From positions 14,459 to 78,458 of the forward strand of contig JBKEDC010000016.1 in the NCBI GenBank assembly GCA_047975205.1: a stretch of DNA of 64,000 nucleotides, in the 5' to 3' direction. The position numbers and the translations under genes are program-made. Of this stretch, positions 36,399-44,900 are shown one piece after another. How positions within the stretch are numbered: the stretch's first letter is position 1; every line of letters begins with the position of its first letter. The notes below the pieces were generated by a model. The model saw nothing but the letters and a program-made list of their open reading frames with translations. It made no database searches and was not told the DNA's origin. This DNA comes from JBKEDC01 sp047975205. Its GTDB lineage: Bacteria > Bacteroidota > Bacteroidia > Bacteroidales > Prolixibacteraceae.

Positions 36399-37694
36399 AT
36401 GAATTTAGAGAAGTTTTTTCAATTAAAAGAAAATAATACCACAGTGCGTACTGAGATTATAGCGGGGATAACGACGTTTCTCACTATGGCCTATATTCTA
36501 ATAGTAAATCCCGATACTTTGGCTGTTGCCGGCATGGATAGAGGTGCTGTTTTTACGGCAACTGCACTTTCTGCAGTAGTGGCTACCTTGGTAATGGCAT
36601 TAGTGGCAAAATTACCTTTTGCCTTAGCTCCGGGTATGGGGCTGAATGCTTTTTTTGCTTATTCGGTTTGCCTAACTATGGGGCATACATGGCAATTTGC
36701 ACTTACGGCAGTATTTATTGAGGGTATTATCTTTATTATACTCACGGCATTTAACATTCGGGAGATGATTGTAAATGCTATTCCCAAAAATATTAAACAT
36801 TCCATTTCGGTAGGTATAGGATTGTTTATAGCTTTCATTGGATTGAAAAATGCCGGCATAGTAGTTGCTAATGAAGCCACCTTTGTAACGCTAGGTCATA
36901 TAGCTGATAACCCTACAGCATGGATTGCGTTAATATCGGTAGCTATTGGCGGAACTCTTCTGGCATTGCGTGTGAGAGGGGCATTGCTGATTGCAATATT
37001 CTCCGGTACGATTATTGGTATTCCTTTCGGTGTAACCCATTTACCCAACACCTTTGAAGCTATACCACCTTCTTTAGGTCCAGTTATTGATAAGTTTGAA
37101 TGGTCAAATATCATGTCAATTGATATGGTAATTGTTGTCTTTACCTTCTTATTTGTAGACATGTTCGACACCATCGGTACACTGATTGGAGTGTGTTCGA
37201 AAGCAAATATGCTAGATGAAGAGGGGCGAGTTCCCAATGTGAAGAAAGCTCTTTTTGCAGATGCTATTGGTACAACAGTAGGAGCATTGTTAGGGACATC
37301 GACAGTTACTACTTTTGTAGAAAGTGCTGCCGGAGTTGGCGAAGGAGGTAGAACCGGATTAACGGCCCTTACAACAGCAGTTATGTTTTGTTTGGCTTTG
37401 TTCATGGCTCCATTATTCCTTATGGTGCCTAGTGCAGCAACAGCCTCAGCATTAATCTTGGTTGGTGCCATGATGATGACTCCTATTAAGAATTTAGAAT
37501 TAGAAGATTATACGGAATTAATCCCGGCGTTTCTGACTATCGTGATGATGCCTTTGTGCTATTCGATTGCTGAAGGTATTGTATTTGGAATGTTGAGCTT
37601 TGTAATCTTGAAATTATTCACTGGTCAGCATAAACAAATAAGTCTATTGATGTACATATTGGCAATACTATTCCTACTATCATTTTTTATGTAG
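36399..37694 (+). CDS. NCS2/AzgA-type guanine-hypoxanthine permease
   Basis: Proton-coupled nucleobase transporter of the inner membrane, 431 residues. The start EIIAGITTFLTMAYILIVNP is the hallmark of the AzgA-like group. ALAPGMGLNAFFAY, the helix-8 region FVDMFDTIGTLIGV and GTSTVTTFVESAAGVGEGGRTGL are also diagnostic. Guanine and hypoxanthine are the usual substrates. No purine riboswitch was seen upstream. It is read with DUF5020 and ends in the structured repeat region shared with sodB. Confidence 0.94.
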   Translation: MNLEKFFQLKENNTTVRTEIIAGITTFLTMAYILIVNPDTLAVAGMDRGAVFTATALSAVVATLVMALVAKLPFALAPGMGLNAFFAYSVCLTMGHTWQFALTAVFIEGIIFIILTAFNIREMIVNAIPKNIKHSISVGIGLFIAFIGLKNAGIVVANEATFVTLGHIADNPTAWIALISVAIGGTLLALRVRGALLIAIFSGTIIGIPFGVTHLPNTFEAIPPSLGPVIDKFEWSNIMSIDMVIVVFTFLFVDMFDTIGTLIGVCSKANMLDEEGRVPNVKKALFADAIGTTVGALLGTSTVTTFVESAAGVGEGGRTGLTALTTAVMFCLALFMAPLFLMVPSAATASALILVGAMMMTPIKNLELEDYTELIPAFLTIVMMPLCYSIAEGIVFGMLSFVILKLFTGQHKQISLLMYILAILFLLSFFM

Positions 37695-37718
37695 AAAGTT
37701 TGATAGATTCAGAAAGGA

Positions 37719-37815
37719 AAAGAAGGGTGCCCCAAAATTTTTTGGGAGTGAAATCTAAACTCTGTCTAGCTTTTTTCTATTCTAGACTTTAGGAGCACCC
37801 TCATTCTTTTGCTTT
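37719..37815. repeat. Large imperfect inverted repeat after the purine permease
   Basis: Outer arms AAAAGAAGGGTGCCCC (37719-) and GGAGCACCCTCATTCTTTT (to 37810) enclose a smaller GTCTAG/CTAGAC hairpin. It is likely the permease's terminator. Its right end, CCTCATTCTTTTG, recurs beside the repeat at 55963-56117. Confidence 0.65.
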
Positions 37816-37855
37816 ATATTTTTGTAATTCTAACCAACTTTCCAAGATTATGCAG

Positions 37856-37925
37856 AACGTCATATGACGTTTGTCGTCTTTTCATTTTTATGGCTTGTAA
37901 TCATATGACGTTTGCCGTCTTTTCA
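37856..37925. repeat. Two 25-bp direct repeats around a 16-bp palindrome
   Basis: TCATATGACGTTTG followed by TCGTCTTTTCA (37860-37884) recurs at 37901-37925 with one mismatch, 41 bases apart. The first copy sits in a perfect palindrome AACGTCATATGACGTT (37856-37871). Confidence 0.85.
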
Positions 37926-37932
37926 AAATTAC

Positions 37933-38082
37933 GAGGGTGTCCAAGAAATGATATTTTAATTTCACACGCTTGCAAATCGCAAGCTCAATCCGGAAAGGGT
38001 TGCCTTTCAGGCAATAACAACAGTTGCTTATAAATTAAAAGCAAAAAGAGAATGCCCAAAGCTTTTTGGGCATTCTCTTTTT
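37933..38082. repeat. Structured dispersed repeat, copy A, with bidirectional terminator
   Basis: About 150 bases that recur in reverse orientation at 55963-56117. Order: GGGTGTCCAA, a GCTTGC/GCAAGC hairpin, TTGCCTTTCAGGCAA (a 6-bp hairpin), the shared AATAACAACAGTTG, and finally an 18-bp perfect stem (38043-38060 with 38065-38082, loop GCTT) flanked by A and T tracts. The last hairpin can terminate both the permease (+) and sodB (-) transcripts. Confidence 0.85.
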
Positions 38083-38115
38083 ACATTACTAATCTTTTCT
38101 ATGATGTGGGTAAGT

Positions 38116-38691
38116 TTAGAACCGTTCTTCAATAACTTTCCAGTCTAGCACTTTCCAAAAATCAGCAATATATGAAGGACGTGCATTTTGCTTATCCAAG
38201 TAATAAGCATGTTCCCAAACATCGCAGGTTAAGATGGGGGTTAAGCCATCAGTCATAGGATTTGCCGCATTACTAGTTTGTATAATGCTTAGTTTGCCGG
38301 TCTTATCTTTTACCAACCAAGCCCAACCTGATCCGAATAGAGTTGCAGCAGCTTTAGAAAACTCATCTTTGAATGCTTCCACAGAGCCGAAGGTCTCTTC
38401 AATAGCTGTTTTTAATGCTCCGGATGGTTCATTAGCAGGTTTATTTGAAAATTGGAAGAAATAGAAAGTATGGTTCCAAACCTGAGCAGCATTATTAAAT
38501 ATGCCACCATTTGCTCCCTTGATTATAGTTTCTAAGTCAGCGTCAGCGAACTTAGTTTCTTTAATTAGCCCATTAAGGTTGTTCACATATGCTTGATGAT
38601 GTTTCCCATAATGGAAGTCTAAGGTTTGAGCACTAATGTATGGTTCTAATGCATTGTTTGCATAAGGTAATTTGGGTAATTCAAATGCCAT
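38116..38691 (-). CDS. sodB: Superoxide dismutase (Fe/Mn)
   Basis: Converts superoxide to oxygen and hydrogen peroxide. The 191-residue protein matches the Fe/Mn family. Metal ligands are visible as H27 (LDFHYGKHH), the His of VWNHTFYFFQF, and the Asp and His of the signature DVWEHAYYLD. There is no signal peptide, so it is cytoplasmic. GSGWAWLV and the FYFFQF segment fit the Fe or cambialistic enzymes found in Bacteroidales, but metal choice cannot be set from motifs alone. It has no neighbours on its strand and ends at the repeat's terminator hairpin. Confidence 0.95.
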   Translation of the reverse strand: MAFELPKLPYANNALEPYISAQTLDFHYGKHHQAYVNNLNGLIKETKFADADLETIIKGANGGIFNNAAQVWNHTFYFFQFSNKPANEPSGALKTAIEETFGSVEAFKDEFSKAAATLFGSGWAWLVKDKTGKLSIIQTSNAANPMTDGLTPILTCDVWEHAYYLDKQNARPSYIADFWKVLDWKVIEERF

Positions 38692-38820
38692 AGTATTAAA
38701 TTTTAAAGTTGATACATTTTTGATTTTGCAGCTAAACGGATATACCCTATCAATAGTTCAATTGTTTTGAAAAATTTTGTTTCATATGAAAGTGTCTTTT
38801 CAATATAAAACAATGAAGAG

Positions 38821-39681
38821 CTACTCTTCTAAATAAGCCTTCCTTAAAGCCTCTCTATCTATTCCCAATGTATCTAGATATGAATCCATGTCGCCGTACT
38901 GCTCTTCAATACTAGCATAGAAGTGTTCAATCCAGTTTAATCTTACTAAGCATAGCGGCTTAAGTTTTTCTGCTATAGCATAAGCTTTATCTGAATCGTA
39001 TCCTTGAGCTATCATAATTTGAGCCGTATGCTCAACAAAAGAATCAGCACTTTCTGATAAATAGGCGTTAGATGCCATGAAATTTTCAATAGCCGTTTCT
39101 TTATTGGCTCCCAAGGCATGTAGCAACAGAACAGCTGTCATGCCGGCCCGGTCTTTCCCTGATGTGCAGTGCCAGTGTGAAACTTTTCCTGTTTCCAGTA
39201 AGTCAAAGATTTTAGTCCACATGGCAGTTTTGTTAGCATCTACGGTATAGGTTGGATACATGAACTCATCAATGCTTATTTTCCCGGAAATGATATCAGA
39301 TGTACTTGATTCGCTATCGCTGATTAAAGGAAAGAAATATACCTTTGTATTCGGACTAACTTTATCCGGGTTAACGGCAACTTCTTCAGGAGTCCTTAGA
39401 TCGAACATTTGCTCAATGCCTAGATTAGCTACTTTGGTAGAGTCATTTTCAGTAAGACCGGATAGTTCTCCCGAACGAAAAAGTTTCCGATAAAGAATAC
39501 GTCTGCCATCTGAACATACTATTCCACCAAGATCTCGGAAGTTTTCTTCTCCGCTCAACTCAATGTGATTGTTGTAAGTTTTGTATTCTGTATCTGATTC
39601 GTTTTCCTCTTTATTGCACGAGAAGAACAAGGAAAGAGAAGCCATGGCTAACACACACACCGATAGATTAAATTTTAACAT
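38821..39681 (-). CDS. Tyrosine/dual-specificity-type phosphatase lipoprotein
   Basis: A 286-residue protein with a lipoprotein signal and lipobox cysteine C22 (LFFSC), followed by an acidic stretch. The phosphatase P-loop H-C172-T-S-G-K-D-R178-A-G is intact, and the N-terminal ENFRDLGG motif is that of the Y_phosphatase3 family (tyrosine phosphatases and lipid or inositol phosphatases related to MptpB). The export signal places it at the cell envelope, where the substrate is unknown. It is flanked by sodB and tRNA-Arg on the same strand, with no operon partner. Confidence 0.85.
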   Translation of the reverse strand: MLKFNLSVCVLAMASLSLFFSCNKEENESDTEYKTYNNHIELSGEENFRDLGGIVCSDGRRILYRKLFRSGELSGLTENDSTKVANLGIEQMFDLRTPEEVAVNPDKVSPNTKVYFFPLISDSESSTSDIISGKISIDEFMYPTYTVDANKTAMWTKIFDLLETGKVSHWHCTSGKDRAGMTAVLLLHALGANKETAIENFMASNAYLSESADSFVEHTAQIMIAQGYDSDKAYAIAEKLKPLCLVRLNWIEHFYASIEEQYGDMDSYLDTLGIDREALRKAYLEE

Positions 39682-39826
39682 TTTGAAATTATTTAGTTAT
39701 TAATACGGTGCAAAAATGATATTTAGGTATTGCGTTTTAATGTATGAGCAATTAAAAATCAGTTAAACTTATTAATCTCAATAGTTGGGAAATTGCTTGC
39801 CTAGAACAAATAGTTTTCGGATAAAA

Positions 39827-39859
39827 TAAAAAGCCCCAACCACCGAAGTGATTGAAGCT
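39827..39859 (-). terminator. Terminator of tRNA-Arg
   Basis: On the minus strand a 12-bp stem (39859-39848 with 39843-39832, three G-U pairs) closes a TTCG tetraloop and is followed by a T tract. Confidence 0.8.
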
Positions 39860-39885
39860 TAAAAGGGGATTGGAAGCTTCCCCAG

Positions 39886-39959
39886 TACCCTGGACGGGAT
39901 TCGAACCCATGACCTACTGCTTAGAAGGCAGTTGCTCTATCCAGCTGAGCTACCAAGGC
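39886..39959 (-). tRNA. tRNA-Arg (anticodon TCT)
   Basis: On the minus strand the 74 bases fold as a cloverleaf. The acceptor is GCCTTGG with CCAGGGT (two G-U pairs), the D arm is GCTC/GAGC, the anticodon stem is ACTGC/GCAGT with loop CTTCTAA, and the T loop is TTCGAAT. The discriminator is A and no CCA is encoded. It reads AGA and AGG codons. Confidence 0.95.
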
Positions 39960-39987
39960 ATCCTTAGCACTTGCTTGAAATGCGATG

Positions 39988-39995
39988 CAAAGATA
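39988..39995 (-). promoter_or_regulatory. -7 box of tRNA-Arg
   Basis: On the minus strand TATCTTTG matches TAnnTTTG exactly, 28 bases before the tRNA 5' end. A TTTG upstream is only 15 bases away, shorter than usual. Confidence 0.6.
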
Positions 39996-40014
39996 GAAAA
40001 AAATAATTAGCAAA

Positions 40015-40334
40015 GACCTATTTGGTGAAAAATATAATTTTTCAAGTTAGAAGTAAAAAGTGTAGTTTAAAGCAGACTATATTAATTTTTGACTATTCAT
40101 CGGGTGATGATAGAAAGAATTAATATAACATAATTTAAACCTTCCTTTAATCAGGTTCGGACAGTGCATAAGAATACTCGTTAAACTCATATTTATTGAT
40201 TTTGATATCAAACAACGCTGTTTATGCTCACCCTTCATGAAGAATAGCCGAGAAGATAGCTCGATGTGTCTAATTTTTCATAAAAGCTAGCCAAAACAAT
40301 ATTTAAATTCTTAAGAACACTCGATTTTTTCCTC
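40015..40334. other. Intergenic stretch between tRNA-Arg and the hydrolase gene
   Basis: About 320 AT-rich bases between two divergent promoters. I see no supported open frame, RNA gene or clear repeat. Confidence 0.5.
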
Positions 40335-40342
40335 TAAATTTG
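40335..40342 (+). promoter_or_regulatory. -7 box for the isochorismatase-like gene
   Basis: TAAATTTG matches TAnnTTTG, 38 bases before the ATG. No -33 TTTG at the normal spacing. Confidence 0.5.
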
Positions 40343-40380
40343 CGCTTGAAATAAGAATTTAAACACAACACAGAACAATC

Positions 40381-40923
40381 ATGCGTATTACAACAGAAAA
40401 TACTATTGGCTTAGTAATCGACTTACAAGAAAAGTTAGTTCCCGTTATGGATGGAGCCGATTTCTTGCTCCAACAAAATGAAATTTTAATTCAAGGATTA
40501 CAAGAGTTGGAAGTACCAATATTACTAACGCAACAGTATAGTAAAGGGTTGGGCGAAACAGTGCCTCGAATCAAGTCTATTTTTAAAGAATTTACTCCTA
40601 TTGAGAAGAAAGAATATAGTTGCTGTCAGGTGGAAGAATTTGCAGCTAAATGCAAAGAGCTAAACGCAAAGAACATTATTATCAGTGGTATAGAAAGTCA
40701 TATTTGCGTATTACAAACAGCTGTTGATTTGAAAGATGCAGGTTTAAATCCTATTGTGATACTTGATGCCGTTTCTTCGCGCACACTAGACAGCTTGGAT
40801 ATTGCCTCCGATAGGTTCCGCCATGAAGGCATTATGGTGGCATCGGTAGAATCTATCCTTTTTGAACTTACCGGTTCGGCAGCCAACCCTCACTTTAAAG
40901 TTATTTCTAAACTTATTAAATAG
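40381..40923 (+). CDS. Isochorismatase-family hydrolase (YcaC-like)
   Basis: A 180-residue cytoplasmic cysteine hydrolase. The catalytic triad is visible as D14 (LVIDLQEKL), a lysine in the EKKEYSCC segment (about 76-77) and C109 in GIESHICVLQTA. The cis-peptide glycine-isoleucine before ESH is also typical. The family hydrolyses amides or related bonds. The nearest type by length and motifs is YcaC, whose physiological substrate is unclear. It is a single gene with its own promoter and terminator. Confidence 0.88.
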   Translation: MRITTENTIGLVIDLQEKLVPVMDGADFLLQQNEILIQGLQELEVPILLTQQYSKGLGETVPRIKSIFKEFTPIEKKEYSCCQVEEFAAKCKELNAKNIIISGIESHICVLQTAVDLKDAGLNPIVILDAVSSRTLDSLDIASDRFRHEGIMVASVESILFELTGSAANPHFKVISKLIK

Positions 40924-40950
40924 AGAACACTGCCAGACTAAATAAATATG

Positions 40951-40985
40951 AAGGAGTTAAGAGAAAATCTTGACTCCTTTTTTTT
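40951..40985 (+). terminator. Terminator after the isochorismatase-like gene
   Basis: Twelve-bp stem (40951-40962 with 40968-40979, one G-U pair), GAAAA loop, then a T tract. The T tract overlaps the -33 TTTG of the lepA promoter. Confidence 0.88.
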
Positions 40986-41011
40986 GTTTTATAGCCTAAT
41001 CCGTATATTTG
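40983..41011 (+). promoter_or_regulatory. Promoter of lepA
   Basis: TTTG (40983-40986), 17-base spacer, TATATTTG (41004-41011). It overlaps an in-frame ATG at 41009, which therefore cannot be the start. Confidence 0.65.
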
Positions 41012-41062
41012 CCAATTAAAACCCAAGGTTTTCAACCCTATTTTAAGAAGATAATTATACGA

Positions 41063-42850
41063 ATGAAGAATATTCGCAACTTTTGCATTATTGCACACAT
41101 CGACCATGGTAAGAGCACTTTGGCCGACCGCTTACTTCAAGTTACCCAGACCGTTAGCGAACGTCAAATGAAAGCGCAAGTGCTTGATGATATGGATTTG
41201 GAGCAAGAGCGCGGAATTACAATCAAGAGCCACGCCATACAAATGGATTACGTGCAAGAGGGCAAAAAATATGTGTTAAACCTTATCGATACACCGGGGC
41301 ACGTTGACTTTTCTTATGAAGTTTCGCGTTCTATTGCCGCCTGTGAAGGTGCTTTACTAATCATTGATGCCACACAAGGCATTCAGGCACAAACCATATC
41401 GAATCTCTATTTGGCTTTGGAAAATGATTTAGAAATTATTCCTATTCTGAATAAAATGGATTTACCCAATGCCATGCCTGAAGTAGTGGAAGATCAGATT
41501 ATTGATTTAATCGGCTGTGAGCGCGAAGATATTATTCGAGCCAGCGGAAAAACCGGAGAAGGAGTTAATGAAATATTACAGCGAATAGTGAGTCATATTC
41601 CACCGCCCGAAGGTAATACGGAAGCTCCCTTGCAAGCACTTATTTTTGATTCGGTATTTAATCCATTTCGAGGTGTAATCGCCTATTTTAAAATTTTGAA
41701 TGGTGAAATTCGGAAAAATGATTTGGTAAAGTTCATGCATACCGGTAGGACTTATGATGTGTTGGAAACCGGAGTGCTTCGTTTGGGAATGGAAGAGCGA
41801 AAAATAATGAGTACCGGAGATGTGGGCTATATTATCTCGGGGGTGAAAACCGCTAAAGAGATTAAGGTGGGCGACACCATAACCTTAAAAGAAAATCCTT
41901 GTGATAAGGCAATTGAAGGTTTTGAAGAAGTAAAACCGATGGTGTTTGCCGGAGTTTATCCGATTGAGTCTGAAGATTATGAAGATTTGCGTGCTTCGAT
42001 GGAAAAACTGCAATTGAATGATGCGTCATTAACTTATGAACCAGAATCATCGGCAGCTTTAGGATTTGGCTTCCGTTGCGGCTTCTTGGGAATGTTGCAC
42101 ATGGAAATCATCCAAGAGCGTTTAGATCGCGAATTTGATATGAATGTAATTACCACTGTGCCCAACGTGTCGTATATGGTTACCACAACCGATAACGAAC
42201 GTATGGAAGTATATAATCCGAGTGGCTTGCCCTCTGCCAATAAAATTACAGAAATAGAAGAACCATATATTCGAGCATCTATCATTACCAAAAGTGATTT
42301 TGTGGGTGCTGTAATGGGCTTGTGTATGGAAAAACGCGGGCAAATGACCAAACAAGATTACCTTACTGCCGACAGGGTAGAACTAGGCTTTGATATGCCG
42401 CTTGGCGAAATCGTTTTCGACTTCTACGATAAACTGAAGTCAATTTCTAAAGGTTATGCTTCGTTCGACTATTATCAAATAGGCTACAAGTCGGCTAAAC
42501 TGGTTCGTTTAGATATTTTGTTAAATGGCGAAATGGTCGATGCCCTTTCTTCTTTAATACACTTCGATAATGCCTATACACTGGGGCGTCGCATGTGTGA
42601 AAAGCTGCGCGAGCTTATTCCTCGTCAACAATTTGACATTGCTGTTCAGGCTGCCATCGGAGCAAAAATTATTGCGCGTGAAACCATTAAGGCTGTTCGT
42701 AAAGATGTTACGGCAAAATGTTACGGCGGTGATATTTCGCGTAAGCGCAAGCTGTTGGAGAAACAGAAAAAAGGAAAAAAACGCATGAAGCAAGTGGGCA
42801 ATGTTGAGGTGCCGCAAAAAGCGTTTTTAGCTGTATTGAAGTTAGATTAA
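41063..42850 (+). CDS. lepA: Elongation factor 4 (LepA)
   Basis: Translational GTPase that acts on stalled or back-translocating ribosomes. The 595-residue length is normal. GTP-binding motifs are AHIDHGKST (G1), RGITIKSH (G2), DTPGHVDF (G3) and NKMDLP (G4). The domains end with the LepA-specific C-terminal region (YGGDISRKRKLLEKQKKGKKRMK). The frame is open back to 41009, but that ATG lies within the promoter, so the ATG at 41063, which opens MKNIRNFCIIAHIDHGK, is used. Confidence 0.97.
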   Translation: MKNIRNFCIIAHIDHGKSTLADRLLQVTQTVSERQMKAQVLDDMDLEQERGITIKSHAIQMDYVQEGKKYVLNLIDTPGHVDFSYEVSRSIAACEGALLIIDATQGIQAQTISNLYLALENDLEIIPILNKMDLPNAMPEVVEDQIIDLIGCEREDIIRASGKTGEGVNEILQRIVSHIPPPEGNTEAPLQALIFDSVFNPFRGVIAYFKILNGEIRKNDLVKFMHTGRTYDVLETGVLRLGMEERKIMSTGDVGYIISGVKTAKEIKVGDTITLKENPCDKAIEGFEEVKPMVFAGVYPIESEDYEDLRASMEKLQLNDASLTYEPESSAALGFGFRCGFLGMLHMEIIQERLDREFDMNVITTVPNVSYMVTTTDNERMEVYNPSGLPSANKITEIEEPYIRASIITKSDFVGAVMGLCMEKRGQMTKQDYLTADRVELGFDMPLGEIVFDFYDKLKSISKGYASFDYYQIGYKSAKLVRLDILLNGEMVDALSSLIHFDNAYTLGRRMCEKLRELIPRQQFDIAVQAAIGAKIIARETIKAVRKDVTAKCYGGDISRKRKLLEKQKKGKKRMKQVGNVEVPQKAFLAVLKLD

Positions 42851-42867
42851 TTATCACAATAATTTTA

Positions 42868-42897
42868 AGCCCTGCTATCTTATAGCGGGGCTGTTTA
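42868..42897 (+). terminator. Terminator after lepA
   Basis: Eleven-bp stem (42868-42878 with 42882-42892, one T-G pair), three-base loop, followed by a T-rich stretch. Confidence 0.8.
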
Positions 42898-42911
42898 TTT
42901 CGTTTCGTTTT

Positions 42912-44900
42912 ATGGATTTAAGTTTACTTTATGATGTTGCCATCATCTTTGCGCTATCTACAGCTGTAAATTATTTGTTTACACGCATGAAAATGCCCAC
43001 CATTATCGGTTATTTATTAACCGGGGTATTGGCCGGACCTTACGCCTTGGGAGTTATTCACGCACATGATTCTATTGATATGATGGCAGAAATCGGTGTG
43101 GTGTTGCTCATGTTTACCATTGGCTTGGAGTTTTCTATCGGGCATCTCATGAAAATTAGAAAGGTGGTATTTTTGGGTGGTTTCATGCAGCTGATATTCA
43201 CGGCAGGTATAACCTTTGTTTCCGTGTATTATTACATGATAGATTGGCGATCGGCTCTTTTTGTGGGTTTTCTCATTGCATTGAGCAGCACAGCCGTAGT
43301 ACTTAAGCTGATGCAAGAACGATCGGAGATAACGGCAAACTATGGTCGAACAGTGGTGGGTATTTTAATCTTTCAAGATATTATACTTATTCCCTTGCTT
43401 TTATTCACCCCAATGCTTGCAGGAAAATCTGCAAATCCTTCCCAAGAACTAATCATGCTTCTAGGGAAAACAGTGGTACTAATTGCCTTAGTTTTCGTGG
43501 GCAACCGTTGGCTTATGCCTCATGTGTTGAGAATGGTGGCTATGACTAAAAATCAAGAACTTTTTATGATGACGATTTTAGTAATCTGTCTTTCGATTGC
43601 CTTATTGACTCATCAAATGGGTATTTCTTTGGCCTTTGGAGCTTTCTTGGCAGGACTGATGATATCTGATTCTGATTACAGCCATAATGCGTTTGCCGAT
43701 CTATTACCATTTAAAGATATCTTTACAAGTTTCTTTTTTGTGAGCATAGGTATGCTTTTCGATGTGAGCTATGTGTTTCATCATCCACTTTTAGTGTTCG
43801 GATTTGTATTTGCGGTTATAGCTATCAAAGCATTGGTGGCAGGGATAACAGCAGTAGCATTGGGGCATACCTTTCGAGGGGCAGTAATGGTGGCATTAGC
43901 TTTGTGTCAGGTAGGAGAGTTTTCCTTTATTTTGGCAAAATCAGGCATACGCGTCGGAATTATTAGTCAAGCACACTACCAGCTATTTTTGGCCGTGGCA
44001 ATCATCAGTATGTCGGTAACTCCTTTATTGATGATGGCTTCACATAGCGTAGCAACCTTGTTGTTAAAGTTGCCTCTTCCCAGGTGGTTGGTTAATGGAC
44101 TTTTCCCATTGCCTGAGTTTCAGGTGCCCGAATTAAATAAACATTTGGTGCTTATCGGAAAAGATGCTCGGGCTCAGGCTTTAGCCACCATGGCAAGCTA
44201 TGTAGATATGCCTTATGTGTCGGTAGTTATGGATCCTGTAATGGCCGATAAATTACAGAAGCGAGGCGAATTGGTCATTTATGGCGATGCAGTTAATGAA
44301 CCGGTATTGGAAAAAGCGCATATTGCTTCAGCAGACATTGTGGTGGTGTCGGTGGGGAATAGAATTGCGGCCATGCGGATTATTGAGTCAGTGAGACAAT
44401 TAAATCGTCATGCCGAACTCATCGTGCGCACCAAAAGTGTGTTCGACATTGAAGAGCTGTACAAATTAGGAGCTAATGAAGTTATCCCCGAAGAATTTGA
44501 GACGGCAATTGCATTGTTCGAACAAGTGTTGAAAAAACGCTTAGTGCCACAACGAGATATTAATAGCCTGATGACTAAGATTAAAGGAGACCATTATGGT
44601 TTGATGATGAAAGATAACCATAGCGAGGAATCGTTGAAATTATTTAACGAGCTGCCTAACTTGAACATCATGGCTGTAAAAGTAAAAGAAGGAGCAGAAG
44701 TAGTAGGGAAAAGTTTGGCGGAACTGCATTTGCGCAAAAAATATGGAATTACGTTGATTGCTATTTTGCAAGATGAACATTTATTGGAACATCCTACCGC
44801 TGATTTTTGCTTTCGATGCAATGATTTAGTTTATATTATGGGTAGTTCAGAAAAAATTGCTGATTCTTCCGATTTGTTTGATTCGCTTAAAGAGAGTTGA
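42912..44900 (+). CDS. Kef-type monovalent cation:proton antiporter (CPA2) with RCK domain
   Basis: A 662-residue inner-membrane protein. The N-terminal ~385 residues form a CPA2 exchanger of about 12-13 helices (PTIIGYLLTGVLAGPYALG, EIGVVLLMFTIGLEFS, LSSTAVVLKLMQERSE). A TrkA-N/RCK nucleotide-binding domain covers about 410-525, and an RCK-C (TrkA-C) domain covers about 575-655. K+ or Na+ efflux in exchange for protons under cytoplasmic ligand control is expected. The glutathione-binding features of E. coli KefB/C cannot be confirmed. It follows lepA after a terminator and has no clear promoter box of its own. Confidence 0.92.
   Translation: MDLSLLYDVAIIFALSTAVNYLFTRMKMPTIIGYLLTGVLAGPYALGVIHAHDSIDMMAEIGVVLLMFTIGLEFSIGHLMKIRKVVFLGGFMQLIFTAGITFVSVYYYMIDWRSALFVGFLIALSSTAVVLKLMQERSEITANYGRTVVGILIFQDIILIPLLLFTPMLAGKSANPSQELIMLLGKTVVLIALVFVGNRWLMPHVLRMVAMTKNQELFMMTILVICLSIALLTHQMGISLAFGAFLAGLMISDSDYSHNAFADLLPFKDIFTSFFFVSIGMLFDVSYVFHHPLLVFGFVFAVIAIKALVAGITAVALGHTFRGAVMVALALCQVGEFSFILAKSGIRVGIISQAHYQLFLAVAIISMSVTPLLMMASHSVATLLLKLPLPRWLVNGLFPLPEFQVPELNKHLVLIGKDARAQALATMASYVDMPYVSVVMDPVMADKLQKRGELVIYGDAVNEPVLEKAHIASADIVVVSVGNRIAAMRIIESVRQLNRHAELIVRTKSVFDIEELYKLGANEVIPEEFETAIALFEQVLKKRLVPQRDINSLMTKIKGDHYGLMMKDNHSEESLKLFNELPNLNIMAVKVKEGAEVVGKSLAELHLRKKYGITLIAILQDEHLLEHPTADFCFRCNDLVYIMGSSEKIADSSDLFDSLKES

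Noticed and set aside
37856..37925. Possible CRISPR remnant
   Set aside because: Only two repeat units are present, with a 16-base gap and no cas genes in the window.
37809..38033. 74-codon plus-strand frame after the purine permease
   Set aside because: It lies across the palindromic direct repeats and repeat copy A and has no protein-like features.
41009..41062. N-terminal extension of LepA
   Set aside because: The upstream ATG lies inside the -7 box; the family start is at 41063.
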